64,000 nt of DNA from Pseudorhodobacter turbinis (GTDB taxonomy: Bacteria; Pseudomonadota; Alphaproteobacteria; Rhodobacterales; Rhodobacteraceae), in NCBI RefSeq assembly GCF_005234135.1, contig NZ_CP039965.1, positions 1,240,001 to 1,304,000 of the forward strand, read 5' to 3'. The notes under the pieces were generated by a model. The model was not told where the DNA came from and did not search any database. It worked only from the letters and a program-made list of their open reading frames with translations. Positions 44,285-53,348 of this stretch are shown here, piece after piece (the stretch's first letter is position 1; each line of letters begins with the position of its first letter). Position numbers and translations under genes: made by a program.

Positions 44285-47200
44285 ATGAATATCGCACGTT
44301 TTTCTATCGAAAAGCCGCTGATCACTTGGCTGATCATCCTTGGTGCCTTTTTGGGCGGGCTGTGGGGGTTTGCCACCTTGGGGCGGCTGGAAGATCCGGC
44401 CTTTACCATCAAAACCGTGGTCATCTCCACCCAATATCCCGGTGCCACGGCAGAACAGGTCGCGGTAGAGGTGTCGGAGCCTTTGGAATCCGCGATCCAG
44501 AAAATGGGTGAGGTGGATAAGATTACCTCGATCAACCAGCCGGGCAATTCCCTGATTACGGTGGATGTTTATTCCACCTTTGGCGGGGATGAGTTGCCGC
44601 CGATCTGGACCAAGCTGCGCAACCGGGTTTCCGACGCGGCCCGCGCCCTGCCTGAAGGGACAAGCGTGCCCTATGTGAACGACTCCTTTGGCGATGTGTT
44701 CGGGATTTACTATGCCGTGCAGGCCGACGGGTTCTCAGACGCGGAAAAGCACGAATTGGCCACCTTTTTGCGCCGCGAATTGCTGACCGTTGACGGTGTG
44801 GCCGATGTAGAGGTGAAGGGCCTGCCCGAAGAGGCGATCTTTATCGAGCCTGTCATGGCGCAGGCCGTCAACCAAAACCTCGCCCCCATGAGCATCATCA
44901 GCGCGCTGGCGAATGCGGATTCGGTGGTGGATGCCGGTGTGGTCCGCGCCAATGGCGCACGCACGATTATTCAGGCGCCGGATGGTTCGGGCAGCGTCGA
45001 CGCGATCGCCTCGCTGACCATCGGGTCGGAGGGGGAGGTGATCAACCTCTTTGACATTGCAACGGTTCAACGCGATCGTATCTCGGCCCCTGAAATGCTG
45101 GTGCGCTTTAATGGTGCGGATGCGTTTACGCTGGGTGTGGCGGGGCTTTCGACGGAAAATATCGTCGATGTCGGCCGCCGTGCCGAGGCGCGCTTGGCCG
45201 AGCTGAAAGACAATATCCCCTATGGTGTCACCCTAAGCCCGATCTATCAGCAGCATGTGGTGGTGGATGAGGCCTCTAGCGCCTTTATCGTCAACCTGTC
45301 GATGTCGGTTGCGATTGTTGTGCTGGTGCTGGCCATTGCTATGGGCTGGCGCGCCGCGATCGTGGTGGGGGCGACCTTGTTGCTGACGGTGGTCGGCACG
45401 CTGTTTTTCATGGCGATCTTTTCCATTGAGATGGAGCGGATTTCGCTGGGCGCGCTGATTATCGCGATGGGGATGCTGGTCGATAACGCCATCGTGGTGG
45501 CCGAGGGGATGCAAATTTCCATGCGGCGCGGCAAGGACAGCTATACCGCCGCCGATGATGCCGCCGCCAAGACCCAGATCCCGCTGTTGGGGGCGACGGT
45601 CATTGGTATCATGGCCTTTGCCGGTATCGGGCTTTCGCCGGATGCGACGGGGGAATTCCTGTTCTCGCTCTTTGCCGTGATCGGGATTTCGCTATTGCTG
45701 TCGTGGATATTGGCACTGACGGTGACGCCGCTGCTGGGGCATTACTTTTTCAAGCAAGGGTCGGGCGAGACCGATGACGCCTATGACGGCTGGATGTTCC
45801 GCATATACGGCAAGGCGCTGGAATGGTCGTTGCGGATGCGCTGGCTGGTTGTTGTGGCCTTGCTGGCGGTGACGGTGGTGTGTTTCGCGGGCTTCGGGAT
45901 GGTGAAGCAATCCTTCTTTCCCAACAGCAATACGCCGATGTTCTTTGTGCATTACAAGCTGCCGCAGGGCACGGATATCCATGCAACATCGGATGATATG
46001 CGCAAGATGGAAGACTGGCTTGCCGCCCGCGAAGAGGTGGCATCGGTTGCTACATTCGTGGGGCAGGGGGCCTCGCGCTTTATGCTGACCTATGACGCGG
46101 TCAAGCCCAACCCCAGCTATGGCCACCTGATTATCCAAACCGAGCGGCTGGATCAGATCCCCGCGTTGCAGGCTGACCTGAATGCCTTCGGGCGCGCAAC
46201 CTTCCCCGAGGGGGAGTTTCGCACCACGCGGCTGGTCTTTGGGCCGGGCGGCGGTGCGCCGATCCAGTTGCGGATTTCGGGGGCGGATCCGGCGGTGTTG
46301 CGCCAGCTTTCAACCCAGATGATCGGGGTCATGCAATCGGCCTCGGACAACCTGCTGGACCTGCGCACCGATTGGCATGAGCAAGAGCTGGTCCTCAAAC
46401 CAATCTATGCCACCGAGCGCGCCAAAACCGCAGGCGTCAGCCGTGATGATATTGCCGATACGTTCCGGCTTGCGACCGAGGGGATTATCAGCGGCGTTTA
46501 CCGCGAGGGCGATCGCCAGATCCCGATCATCACCCGCCTGCCGCGCGATAGTGAACTGGGGCTGCTTGATCAGGTCGTATTTTCCGACTCAACCGGTGAG
46601 GTGCTGCCGATTGCGCAGATGATCGACGGTCTGGAATATGAGGTTCAGAATACGCTGGTCCATCGCCGCAACCGCGTCTCTACACTGACGGTAGAGGCGG
46701 ATATCCCGCAAGATGTAACCGCCCCGCAGGTTCAGGCCGAGGTTCAGGCCGCAGTGGAGGCGGTGGAATTGCCACTGGGGTACAGCATGGATTGGGGCGG
46801 CGACTATGAAAGCTCTCGTGAGGCGCAGGCGGCGCTTGGCGCGCAGCTTCCGGTTTCCGCGCTGATTATGGTGCTGATCTCGGTGCTGTTGTTCAATGCG
46901 ATACGTCAGCCGTTGATCATCTGGCTTTTGGTGCCGATGTCGGTCAACGGGGTGGTGATCGGGCTGTTGGGCACCGATATGCCCTTTACCTTTACCGCAC
47001 TTTTGGGGTTGTTGTCACTGTCGGGGATGTTGATCAAGAACGGGATCGTGTTGGTCGAGGAAATTGATCTGGTTCGCGCCGAAGGGCTGCCGTTGAAAGA
47101 GGCAATCATCACCGCGTCCACCTCACGTTTGCGGCCGGTGATGCTGGCGGCGGTGACGACGATCCTTGGGATGGCGCCGCTGTTGTCGGATGCGTTCTTT

Positions 47201-47323
47201 GTTTCCATGGCGATCACGATTATGGGCGGGCTGGCCTTTGCCACTATCCTGACGCTGATTGCGGCCCCGGTGTTCTATTACCTGCTGTTCGCGCGCGAGG
47301 AGGCACGGGCCATCGCGGCCTGA
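44285..47323 (+). CDS. RND-family multidrug/solute efflux pump (AcrB-type)
   Basis: A 1012-residue inner-membrane proton-driven pump starting MNIARFSIEKPLITWLIILGAF (ATG 44285). It has the two-fold repeat of six helices with large periplasmic loops: SQYPGA-like STQYPGATAEQVAVEVSEPLE, and helix 4 with LGALIIAMGMLVDNAIVVAEGM, which carries the conserved aspartate of the proton relay. The second-half helix 10 block is LLGLLSLSGMLIKNGIVLVEEIDL. Length is normal. No outer-membrane factor follows; a TolC-like partner must come from elsewhere. Confidence 0.93.
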   Translation: MNIARFSIEKPLITWLIILGAFLGGLWGFATLGRLEDPAFTIKTVVISTQYPGATAEQVAVEVSEPLESAIQKMGEVDKITSINQPGNSLITVDVYSTFGGDELPPIWTKLRNRVSDAARALPEGTSVPYVNDSFGDVFGIYYAVQADGFSDAEKHELATFLRRELLTVDGVADVEVKGLPEEAIFIEPVMAQAVNQNLAPMSIISALANADSVVDAGVVRANGARTIIQAPDGSGSVDAIASLTIGSEGEVINLFDIATVQRDRISAPEMLVRFNGADAFTLGVAGLSTENIVDVGRRAEARLAELKDNIPYGVTLSPIYQQHVVVDEASSAFIVNLSMSVAIVVLVLAIAMGWRAAIVVGATLLLTVVGTLFFMAIFSIEMERISLGALIIAMGMLVDNAIVVAEGMQISMRRGKDSYTAADDAAAKTQIPLLGATVIGIMAFAGIGLSPDATGEFLFSLFAVIGISLLLSWILALTVTPLLGHYFFKQGSGETDDAYDGWMFRIYGKALEWSLRMRWLVVVALLAVTVVCFAGFGMVKQSFFPNSNTPMFFVHYKLPQGTDIHATSDDMRKMEDWLAAREEVASVATFVGQGASRFMLTYDAVKPNPSYGHLIIQTERLDQIPALQADLNAFGRATFPEGEFRTTRLVFGPGGGAPIQLRISGADPAVLRQLSTQMIGVMQSASDNLLDLRTDWHEQELVLKPIYATERAKTAGVSRDDIADTFRLATEGIISGVYREGDRQIPIITRLPRDSELGLLDQVVFSDSTGEVLPIAQMIDGLEYEVQNTLVHRRNRVSTLTVEADIPQDVTAPQVQAEVQAAVEAVELPLGYSMDWGGDYESSREAQAALGAQLPVSALIMVLISVLLFNAIRQPLIIWLLVPMSVNGVVIGLLGTDMPFTFTALLGLLSLSGMLIKNGIVLVEEIDLVRAEGLPLKEAIITASTSRLRPVMLAAVTTILGMAPLLSDAFFVSMAITIMGGLAFATILTLIAAPVFYYLLFAREEARAIAA

Positions 47324-47324
47324 G

Positions 47325-47340
47325 CCCCCGCGCGCGGGGG
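47325..47340. terminator. GC-rich palindrome shared by convergent genes
   Basis: CCCCCGCGCGCGGGGG is a perfect 16-bp palindrome lying between the stop of the RND pump (+) and the stop of the TRAP permease (-). It would form a strong hairpin in both transcripts; no T-run, so termination may be partial. Confidence 0.55.
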
Positions 47341-48651
47341 TTAGCCGATCAGCTTTTCGGGCAGCCAGGTTGCCAGTTCGGGGAACAGCACGATCAGGAT
47401 CAGGGTTAGCACCTGCAATCCGATGAAGGGCAGCACCCCGCGGCACATCTGCCCGTAGGTCATATCGGGCGGCGCAATCGATTTGAGGTAAAAGATTGAG
47501 GAGGCCATCGGCGGTGTCAGATATCCGGTCTGGATGACGATCAGAACCAAGGTCGCAAACCAGATCGGGTCAATTCCCGCCGACCGTATGAAGGGCGCAA
47601 ACAACGGGACGCAAATCAAAACGTTCGCCGTCCAGTCCAGCACAAAGCCAAGGATGAACACCACCAGCAGAAAGAAAACGATCATGCCGGTGGTTCCCAA
47701 GCCGGCCCCGTCGATGAACTCGCGGATCAAACGCGCGCCGCCGTTGGCCGCGAATACCCCCATGAACATTGTCCCTGCGGCCACGATCAGCAAGATCATC
47801 GCTGAAATTCGCACCGTAATGGCCAAGGATTCCCGCAAGACAACCCAGTTGAACCGCCGGTTGGCAACGCAAAGCACCAGCGCGCCTGCCGCGCCAACAG
47901 CCGCCGCCTCGGTCGGGGAGGCGACCCCCCAAAGGATCGACCCAAGCACCGAGAAGATAAGCAAAAACACCGGCACCAAGGTTGTCACGGTCGCCGTCAG
48001 CTTTTCGGCCAGTGTAAATGTCTCCTCGGGGGCGTCGCCCTCTTGGGCTTGGGGCGGGTTGAGCATGCCTTGCACGGCGATATAGCCCAAGAACAGACAC
48101 ACCATGATCAACCCGGGGATCATCATCCCCGCCAGCAGCTTGCCAACCGACATCTGCGCCAGCGAGGCATACATCACCGCAATCACTGAAGGCGGGATCA
48201 TGGTGCCCAACGATCCACCGGCACAGATCGTGCCTGCAATAAGGGTGTTGCTGTAACGGGCCTTTTGCATCGCGGGGATGGCCATCATCCCGATCATCAC
48301 CTCAACCGCGCCGACAACCCCTGCGGCGGCGGCAAAGACCGCCCCCATGGCGATGGTCGCCAAGGCAAGCCCGCCGGGAAAGCGGCCCAGCCACATGTTC
48401 ATCACGCGAAACAGCCGCTCTGCGATGCCGGACCGTTCCAGCAAGGCCCCCATCAGGATGAACATTGGGATCGCCGAGAGGATGAAGTTGGTCGAGGCCG
48501 AATAGAACGAGCCGTAAAGCTGGTTAAAACCAACGGGGCCAAAGGCCAGCAATCCACCGGCCACCGAAACGATGACGAGGGAAAAGGCGATCGGCAGCCC
48601 AAGCAAAATAAGGGCGAATAGTGCGGGAAACATCAGGGCTGCGGTGGCCAT
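47341..48651 (-). CDS. TRAP transporter large permease (DctM), system 1
   Basis: A 436-residue, 12-helix permease starting MATAALMFPALFALILLGLPIAF (ATG 48651; the frame is open further upstream inside dctQ). Conserved blocks are SAIPMFILMGALLERSGIA, AICAGG-like AGTICAGGSLGTMIPPSVIAVMYA and DWTANVLICVPLFAPFIRSAGIDPIWFATLVLI. It has a hydrophilic loop (PPQAQEGDAPEETFTLAEK) of usual position. With the two preceding genes it makes a sodium-dependent uptake system. Confidence 0.93.
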   Translation of the reverse strand: MATAALMFPALFALILLGLPIAFSLVIVSVAGGLLAFGPVGFNQLYGSFYSASTNFILSAIPMFILMGALLERSGIAERLFRVMNMWLGRFPGGLALATIAMGAVFAAAAGVVGAVEVMIGMMAIPAMQKARYSNTLIAGTICAGGSLGTMIPPSVIAVMYASLAQMSVGKLLAGMMIPGLIMVCLFLGYIAVQGMLNPPQAQEGDAPEETFTLAEKLTATVTTLVPVFLLIFSVLGSILWGVASPTEAAAVGAAGALVLCVANRRFNWVVLRESLAITVRISAMILLIVAAGTMFMGVFAANGGARLIREFIDGAGLGTTGMIVFFLLVVFILGFVLDWTANVLICVPLFAPFIRSAGIDPIWFATLVLIVIQTGYLTPPMASSIFYLKSIAPPDMTYGQMCRGVLPFIGLQVLTLILIVLFPELATWLPEKLIG

Positions 48652-48652
48652 A

Positions 48653-49174
48653 TCAGGTCTCGATTTTGAATGTGGTGTCGGCCCGTGGGGCCAGTAATGC
48701 GCGAATACCCTCGGCGGCGATTTGCAACGCAAGGGCTGCAAGCCCCAAGGTCAGCGCGGTGTAGAACGGCCACATCAAGGGCGCCCAAGGGCTGACATGT
48801 TCAACCTCGGCGGTGATATAGGCGCGCCAGCTGCGTTCCCCGGCAATCGAGGCAAGCTTGGCAAAGACCGGACACAGGATGAAGAGGTAGACCAAACCGT
48901 CAATTCCGGCCCGCAGCCGTGGCGGAAAGCGCGACGACAGGAAATCGATCCGCACATGGGCATCTTCGCGCAGCGCCTGTGCGGCCCCCAGCACAAACAG
49001 AACGCCGGTACTCATATAGGCCACGTCAAAGGCCCATTCGGTTGGCGCGCCAAAGGCATAGCGCGCCACCACTTCATAGAGCATGGAGCCGATCAGGATA
49101 AGCACCATTCCCTGCGCCATATACCCCAAGACCAGCGATATACGGTCAGCTATTGCAAGAAACAGGTTTTTCAT
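48653..49174 (-). CDS. TRAP transporter small permease (DctQ), system 1
   Basis: A 173-residue, four-helix membrane protein. YEVVARYAFGAPTEWAFDVAYMSTGVLFVLGAAQALREDAHVRIDFL is the DctQ hallmark region (residues 29-77). It lies 1 bp before the DctM gene and 17 bp after the binding-protein gene, completing the DctP-Q-M order. Confidence 0.9.
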   Translation of the reverse strand: MKNLFLAIADRISLVLGYMAQGMVLILIGSMLYEVVARYAFGAPTEWAFDVAYMSTGVLFVLGAAQALREDAHVRIDFLSSRFPPRLRAGIDGLVYLFILCPVFAKLASIAGERSWRAYITAEVEHVSPWAPLMWPFYTALTLGLAALALQIAAEGIRALLAPRADTTFKIET

Positions 49175-49191
49175 GATCGCTCCTTGCTGTG

Positions 49192-50238
49192 TTATTTGCT
49201 GTTGCGGATCAGGTAGCCGCTTTCAGCAGCCCAACGGTCCATATAGGCGATGTAGTCATCCAGAATGGCCGCCATCTCGGGTTGGTCCGCAGCTTTCTTC
49301 TTGATCCAGTCCAGACCTGCTGCCGAAAGCTCCTCGGCAAAGGCGGGGTCAAGCTCGATCACCTCGGCCTTGCCGCCGCGGAAAACTTCCATCGCTTTCA
49401 TGTCTTGATCGTAGAAGTTCAGGAGCGATTGCAAGGTTGTCAGCTCTGCCGCCGCTTCGATCTTGGGCTTGAGCGCGTCATCCAAAGCATCCCAGGTTTC
49501 TTGCTTCAGGACCACTTCCCAAAGGAAGGTCGGCTGGTGAACGCCGGGGGTGATGATATAGGGCGCTGCCTCATGGAACCCTTCGGGAAGGTTGGCCGAG
49601 GGTGGGCCCCATTCGATCGCATCAACGCCTTTGCGTTCCAGCAGGGTGTAAATCTCACCCGGGGGGACAACCGTGGGGACCGCGCCAAAATAGTCGCGCA
49701 TCACTTCGGCCCAAGGGCCGGACGTGCGGTATTTCAGGCCCTTCAGATCCTCGGCGTTGCGGATCGGTTTGTTGGCATGGGCCATGATCTCGGATGATCC
49801 GATGCCCACAACCAAGGATTTGAAACCATCGGCATCACGGATTTCTTGCAGCTTTTCCTTGCCGCCACCTTCATAAATCCAAGTGGTATAGGCCTCTGGG
49901 CCCATGCCGCCCGGAAAGCCGGAAAAGATCGCGTTGATCGGGTTCTGGTTCACCAGATAGCTGGGCGTGGAATGTCCCGCCTCAACGATCCCGTCGCGCA
50001 CCCCGTCATAGACCTGAAGCGCAGGCACAAGGATCCCGGCGCCAAAGGGCTGTATCTCAACCGCGCCGTCGGTCAGCATATCAACGTTCTTGGCAAAGCG
50101 TTCCAGAAAGTTGACGTAAAAGGGCGACCCTTCGGGCACCGAAGTTGGCACGCGCCATGTGACATCCTGCGCCGAGACCCCGGCCGCCAAAAGCGACAGG
50201 GCACCGGCCCAAGCCAGAGTTTTGGTATAATGAGTCAT
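49192..50238 (-). CDS. TRAP transporter substrate-binding protein (DctP), TakP-like, system 1
   Basis: A 348-residue secreted protein with signal peptide MTHYTKTLAWAGALSLLAAGVSA (ATG 50238, preceded by GAGGAGATATCA). The mature sequence WRVPTSVPEGSPFYVNFLERFAKNV and the aromatic-rich IEWGPPSANLPEGFHEAAPYIITPGVHQPTFLWE region resemble the TakP branch, which binds 2-oxo acids in R. sphaeroides. GLKYRTSGPWAEV carries the conserved ligand-binding arginine. Substrate assignment is inference. Confidence 0.85.
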   Translation of the reverse strand: MTHYTKTLAWAGALSLLAAGVSAQDVTWRVPTSVPEGSPFYVNFLERFAKNVDMLTDGAVEIQPFGAGILVPALQVYDGVRDGIVEAGHSTPSYLVNQNPINAIFSGFPGGMGPEAYTTWIYEGGGKEKLQEIRDADGFKSLVVGIGSSEIMAHANKPIRNAEDLKGLKYRTSGPWAEVMRDYFGAVPTVVPPGEIYTLLERKGVDAIEWGPPSANLPEGFHEAAPYIITPGVHQPTFLWEVVLKQETWDALDDALKPKIEAAAELTTLQSLLNFYDQDMKAMEVFRGGKAEVIELDPAFAEELSAAGLDWIKKKAADQPEMAAILDDYIAYMDRWAAESGYLIRNSK

Positions 50239-50384
50239 TGATATCTCCTCTGTTGGGTGCCGCCGATATTTGTGTTCCGGCGGCTTAGGAGACATATGAT
50301 AACCAAACTTTGCTTCCTGTCGACATAAAAAATACATCCAGCATTCAAAAAGATTGCCGCCGCTGGGAAATGCACATGCGTAAA

Positions 50385-50417
50385 GGATGCCCCAAATCCA
50401 TAGGGCATCCCTTTTTT
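50385..50417. terminator. Hairpin terminator between the two TRAP systems
   Basis: GGATGCCC (50385-50392) pairs with GGGCATCC (50403-50410) around a 10-nt loop. On the plus strand six T follow (50412-50417); on the minus strand, the direction of the flanking genes, the stem is followed by TTT. It probably ends the transcript of TRAP system 2. Confidence 0.65.
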
Positions 50418-50441
50418 ATACATAAAAACAAAAGCGTGGTG

Positions 50442-51725
50442 TCAGAACCCGCTGACGCCGGGCAGCCAAGTGGAGAGCGCGGGCACAAAAGTGATCAGCA
50501 ACAGCGCCAAGGCCAGCGCCAAAAAGAAGGGCGGCATTTCCTTGATCAGCGTCGAAGGCTTGATCCGCATGGTGGAAGAGACTACGAAAATCAGGCTGCC
50601 CACCGGCGGCGTTGTCAGGCCAAGCGTCAGGTTGACGATCACGATGATCGCAAAGTGATCAGGGTCGATCCCGAGGGCGAGGCTGATGGGCGCAAGGATC
50701 GGCACCAAAATCATCACACCCGGCAGCGGGTCCATGAACAGGCCAAAGATCAGCAGCAGCACATTCACCGCCAGCAGGAACACGATGGGCGACAGATCCC
50801 ACGCGATAATCGTTTCCGCCAGAAACTGCGGGATGCCCTCGATGATCAGCACCCAAGCAAAGGCCCGCGCCGCGCCAAGGATCAGCAAAACGGCCGTGGA
50901 CACCAGCGCCGCCCGCAAGATGATGCCGGGCAAGTCCTTAATATGTAATGAGCGGTAGATGAACATGCCCACGAACAACGCATAGAACACCGCGATGACA
51001 GAGGCCTCTGTCGGGGTGAATACGCCAAAGCGGATGCCGCCGACAATAAGCACCACCAAAAACAGCGCAGGCACGGCATAGATCGCGATCTGGATGATCT
51101 CTTTGACCGGCGGCATCGACGCGCCGCTGGCATATCCGCGCTTGTGGCTGACATAGGCATTGGCGACCAGAATAAGCACCGTAATCAGGATGCCGGGCAG
51201 TACGCCCGCCATAAACAGCGACCCGACCGAGACCTCTTGATCCTGCATCGCATAGATGATCATCGTGATTGATGGCGGGATGATCGGCCCCACGACCGAA
51301 CTTGCGATCGTCAGCGCGCCCGCATAGGCACGGTTATAGCCGCCCTTTTCCATCATCCTGATCATCATGGTTCCGGGACCAGCGGCATCGGCCAGCGCGC
51401 TGCCAGAAATCCCCGCGAACATGGCAGAGCTGACAACGTTGGCATGCCCCAGCCCGCCCTTAAGATGCCCGACCAGCGATTGCGCCAGCCGCAGCATCGC
51501 CAGCGTGATGGCCCCGCCGGTCATGATCTCGGCGGCCAGAACAAAGAAGGGCACGGCCAGGAGCGGAAAACTGTCGAGGCCCGAAAACATCTCTTTGACC
51601 ACGACGAGGTTGGGATAGCTGGAGCCGAAGCTGAGCGCGACGAAAACCGAAATGGCCATCGCAAAGGCAACAGGCAGCCCGAGCGCGAGCAGGATGAACA
51701 GTGCCGGAAAGAGAATTTCAGCCAT
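50442..51725 (-). CDS. TRAP transporter large permease (DctM), system 2
   Basis: A 427-residue, 12-helix permease starting MAEILFPALFILLALGLPVAFAMA (ATG 51725, overlapping the dctQ stop by 8 bp). Hallmarks: LLAVPFFVLAAEIMTGGAI, GMSGSA-like FAGISGSALADAAGPGTMMIRMM, SSVVGPIIPPSITMIIYA and NLTLGLTTPPVGSLIFVVSS. It is only distantly similar to the DctM of system 1, so the two did not arise by recent duplication. Confidence 0.93.
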   Translation of the reverse strand: MAEILFPALFILLALGLPVAFAMAISVFVALSFGSSYPNLVVVKEMFSGLDSFPLLAVPFFVLAAEIMTGGAITLAMLRLAQSLVGHLKGGLGHANVVSSAMFAGISGSALADAAGPGTMMIRMMEKGGYNRAYAGALTIASSVVGPIIPPSITMIIYAMQDQEVSVGSLFMAGVLPGILITVLILVANAYVSHKRGYASGASMPPVKEIIQIAIYAVPALFLVVLIVGGIRFGVFTPTEASVIAVFYALFVGMFIYRSLHIKDLPGIILRAALVSTAVLLILGAARAFAWVLIIEGIPQFLAETIIAWDLSPIVFLLAVNVLLLIFGLFMDPLPGVMILVPILAPISLALGIDPDHFAIIVIVNLTLGLTTPPVGSLIFVVSSTMRIKPSTLIKEMPPFFLALALALLLITFVPALSTWLPGVSGF

Positions 51726-52230
51726 TTGCGCTTCCGGGTAGGGCGTTTGTGTCGCCGTGTTTATATTCGCCCGCGGTGATAAAGGGCCGCGCGATAAGCA
51801 ACAGGTGAACGATCAACAGGGTAAACCCGACCGGCATCGCCGCATAGACATAGATGAAGGGGATGCGCATGGCAGGTGTCACCTGATATTGCATACGCTG
51901 CGCATATTGCATCCCGACATAGACCATAAAGCAAAAGAACAGCAAAAGCCCCAAGGTGATCGCGCCACGCAGGATCTGTTGCCCTTTGACGGGCAGCGCA
52001 TCCTGCAGGTTGGTGATCGCAACATGCCCACCCGTGCGCAAGACAAGGCCCGCGCCGCTGAAGGTCATCCAGATCATCAGATAGCGCGCGGCCTCATCCG
52101 CCCAAGGCAGGGAATGCGCCGTGGTATAGCGTAACAGGATGTTCGCACCGACGACCAACGACATCGCGGCAAGCATCACGATCAGCGCCCAGCCGTTCAG
52201 CGTGACAAAAATGGATTCGAGTTTTTTCAA
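51718..52230 (-). CDS. TRAP transporter small permease (DctQ), system 2
   Basis: A 170-residue, four-helix protein. GANILLRYTTAHSLPWADEAARYLMIWMTFSGAGLVLRTGGHVAI is the DctQ signature region (residues 28-72). It follows the binding-protein gene across a strong hairpin and overlaps dctM by 8 bp. Confidence 0.9.
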   Translation of the reverse strand: MKKLESIFVTLNGWALIVMLAAMSLVVGANILLRYTTAHSLPWADEAARYLMIWMTFSGAGLVLRTGGHVAITNLQDALPVKGQQILRGAITLGLLLFFCFMVYVGMQYAQRMQYQVTPAMRIPFIYVYAAMPVGFTLLIVHLLLIARPFITAGEYKHGDTNALPGSANG

Positions 52231-52250
52231 GCTGCGCCCTCGGAATCACG

Positions 52251-52276
52251 AACCGGCGCCAAGGGCGGCGCCGGTT
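52251..52276 (-). terminator. Attenuating hairpin between dctP and dctQ, system 2
   Basis: AACCGGCGCC (52251-52260) and GGCGCCGGTT (52267-52276) form a perfect 10-bp stem with a 6-nt loop, directly after the dctP stop in the transcribed direction. No T-run follows on the minus strand, so it likely protects the dctP message and lowers dctQM expression. Confidence 0.7.
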
Positions 52277-52284
52277 GTTTTGGT

Positions 52285-53265
52285 TTATTTAAAGGATACG
52301 ATGGAGTCGACCAGTTCCTGGCCATACGTCTCATAGTAGCCTTCATAGGCGGATTTGATCGAGGTCTGGAATGCCGCTTTTTCCTCGGACGAAAGGGCGT
52401 TCACTTCCATGCCGCGCTCTTTCAATGTCTCGACACCGCTGGTTTCAACATCGTCGACATAGCCGCGCATTGCGACCACAGCCTCGGTTGCGGCTTTTTC
52501 CATCGCAGCTTTCTGGCTGTCATCCAGACCTTCCCAGAAGGGTTTGGAAACCAGCAAAACGGCGGGGGAATAGACGTGGCCCGAGATCGTCAGATATTTC
52601 TGGACCTCGTTCAGCTTGACCGAAACGATCACCGAAAGCGGGTTTTCCTGCCCGTCGATCACGCCTTGTTGCAACGAGGAAACCACCTCGGGCCACGCCA
52701 TCGGCGTTGGCGCGGCACCCATCGCATCAAAAGCCGCCAGATGGACCGGATTTTCCATGGTGCGGATTTTCAGGCCCGCAACATCGGCGGGGGTGTGGAT
52801 CGGGTTGCGGTTGTTGGTGATGTGGCGAAAGCCTTGCTCCCCCCATGCCAGCCCGTGCAGGCCGACGTTATCAAATTCGGCCAAAATCTCTTGGCCGATT
52901 GGCCCGTCCAGAACAGAACGGGCGTGATCGAGGCCGCTAAACAGGAAGGGGATGTCGAAAACGCCGGTATCGGGCACGAAATTTGCCAAAGTGCCGGAGG
53001 AGACAATCGTCGCCTCAATCGTGCCGATTTGCAGCCCCTCGATAACCTCACGCTCTCCGCCAAGGCCCGATGATGGGAAATGGGTGACGGTGAATTGATC
53101 GCCGCTTTCGGCCAGCAAAACCTCTTCGAATTTCTTGGCGGCGACACCGTAATGGCTGTCGGGTGCCAGCGCATAGCCGATCTTGATTTCGGTCTGTGCA
53201 AAGGCCGGACAGCCGATTGCAACAACAGCGCCTGCAACGGCCAAGCCGCGAATATTAAATGTCAT
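52285..53265 (-). CDS. TRAP transporter substrate-binding protein (DctP), system 2
   Basis: A 326-residue secreted binding protein with signal peptide MTFNIRGLAVAGAVVAIGCPAFA. Classical DctP features are GLGGEREVIEGLQIGTIEATIVSSG, FDIPFLFSGLDHA, and GLKIRTMENPVHLAAFDAMGAAPTPMAWPEVVSSLQQGVIDGQENPL, which carries the ligand-binding Arg and the WPEV...GVIDGQENP block. Ligands of this branch are usually small carboxylates or sugar acids. It starts the operon dctP-dctQ-dctM. Confidence 0.92.
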   Translation of the reverse strand: MTFNIRGLAVAGAVVAIGCPAFAQTEIKIGYALAPDSHYGVAAKKFEEVLLAESGDQFTVTHFPSSGLGGEREVIEGLQIGTIEATIVSSGTLANFVPDTGVFDIPFLFSGLDHARSVLDGPIGQEILAEFDNVGLHGLAWGEQGFRHITNNRNPIHTPADVAGLKIRTMENPVHLAAFDAMGAAPTPMAWPEVVSSLQQGVIDGQENPLSVIVSVKLNEVQKYLTISGHVYSPAVLLVSKPFWEGLDDSQKAAMEKAATEAVVAMRGYVDDVETSGVETLKERGMEVNALSSEEKAAFQTSIKSAYEGYYETYGQELVDSIVSFK

Positions 53266-53348
53266 TGATAACCTCCCAGTTTAATCTGAATAAGTGCTAT
53301 AGAAGGCGGGCCTGCGTGGCAAGCCTGCCCCTGATCGTGTTTGGCGCG

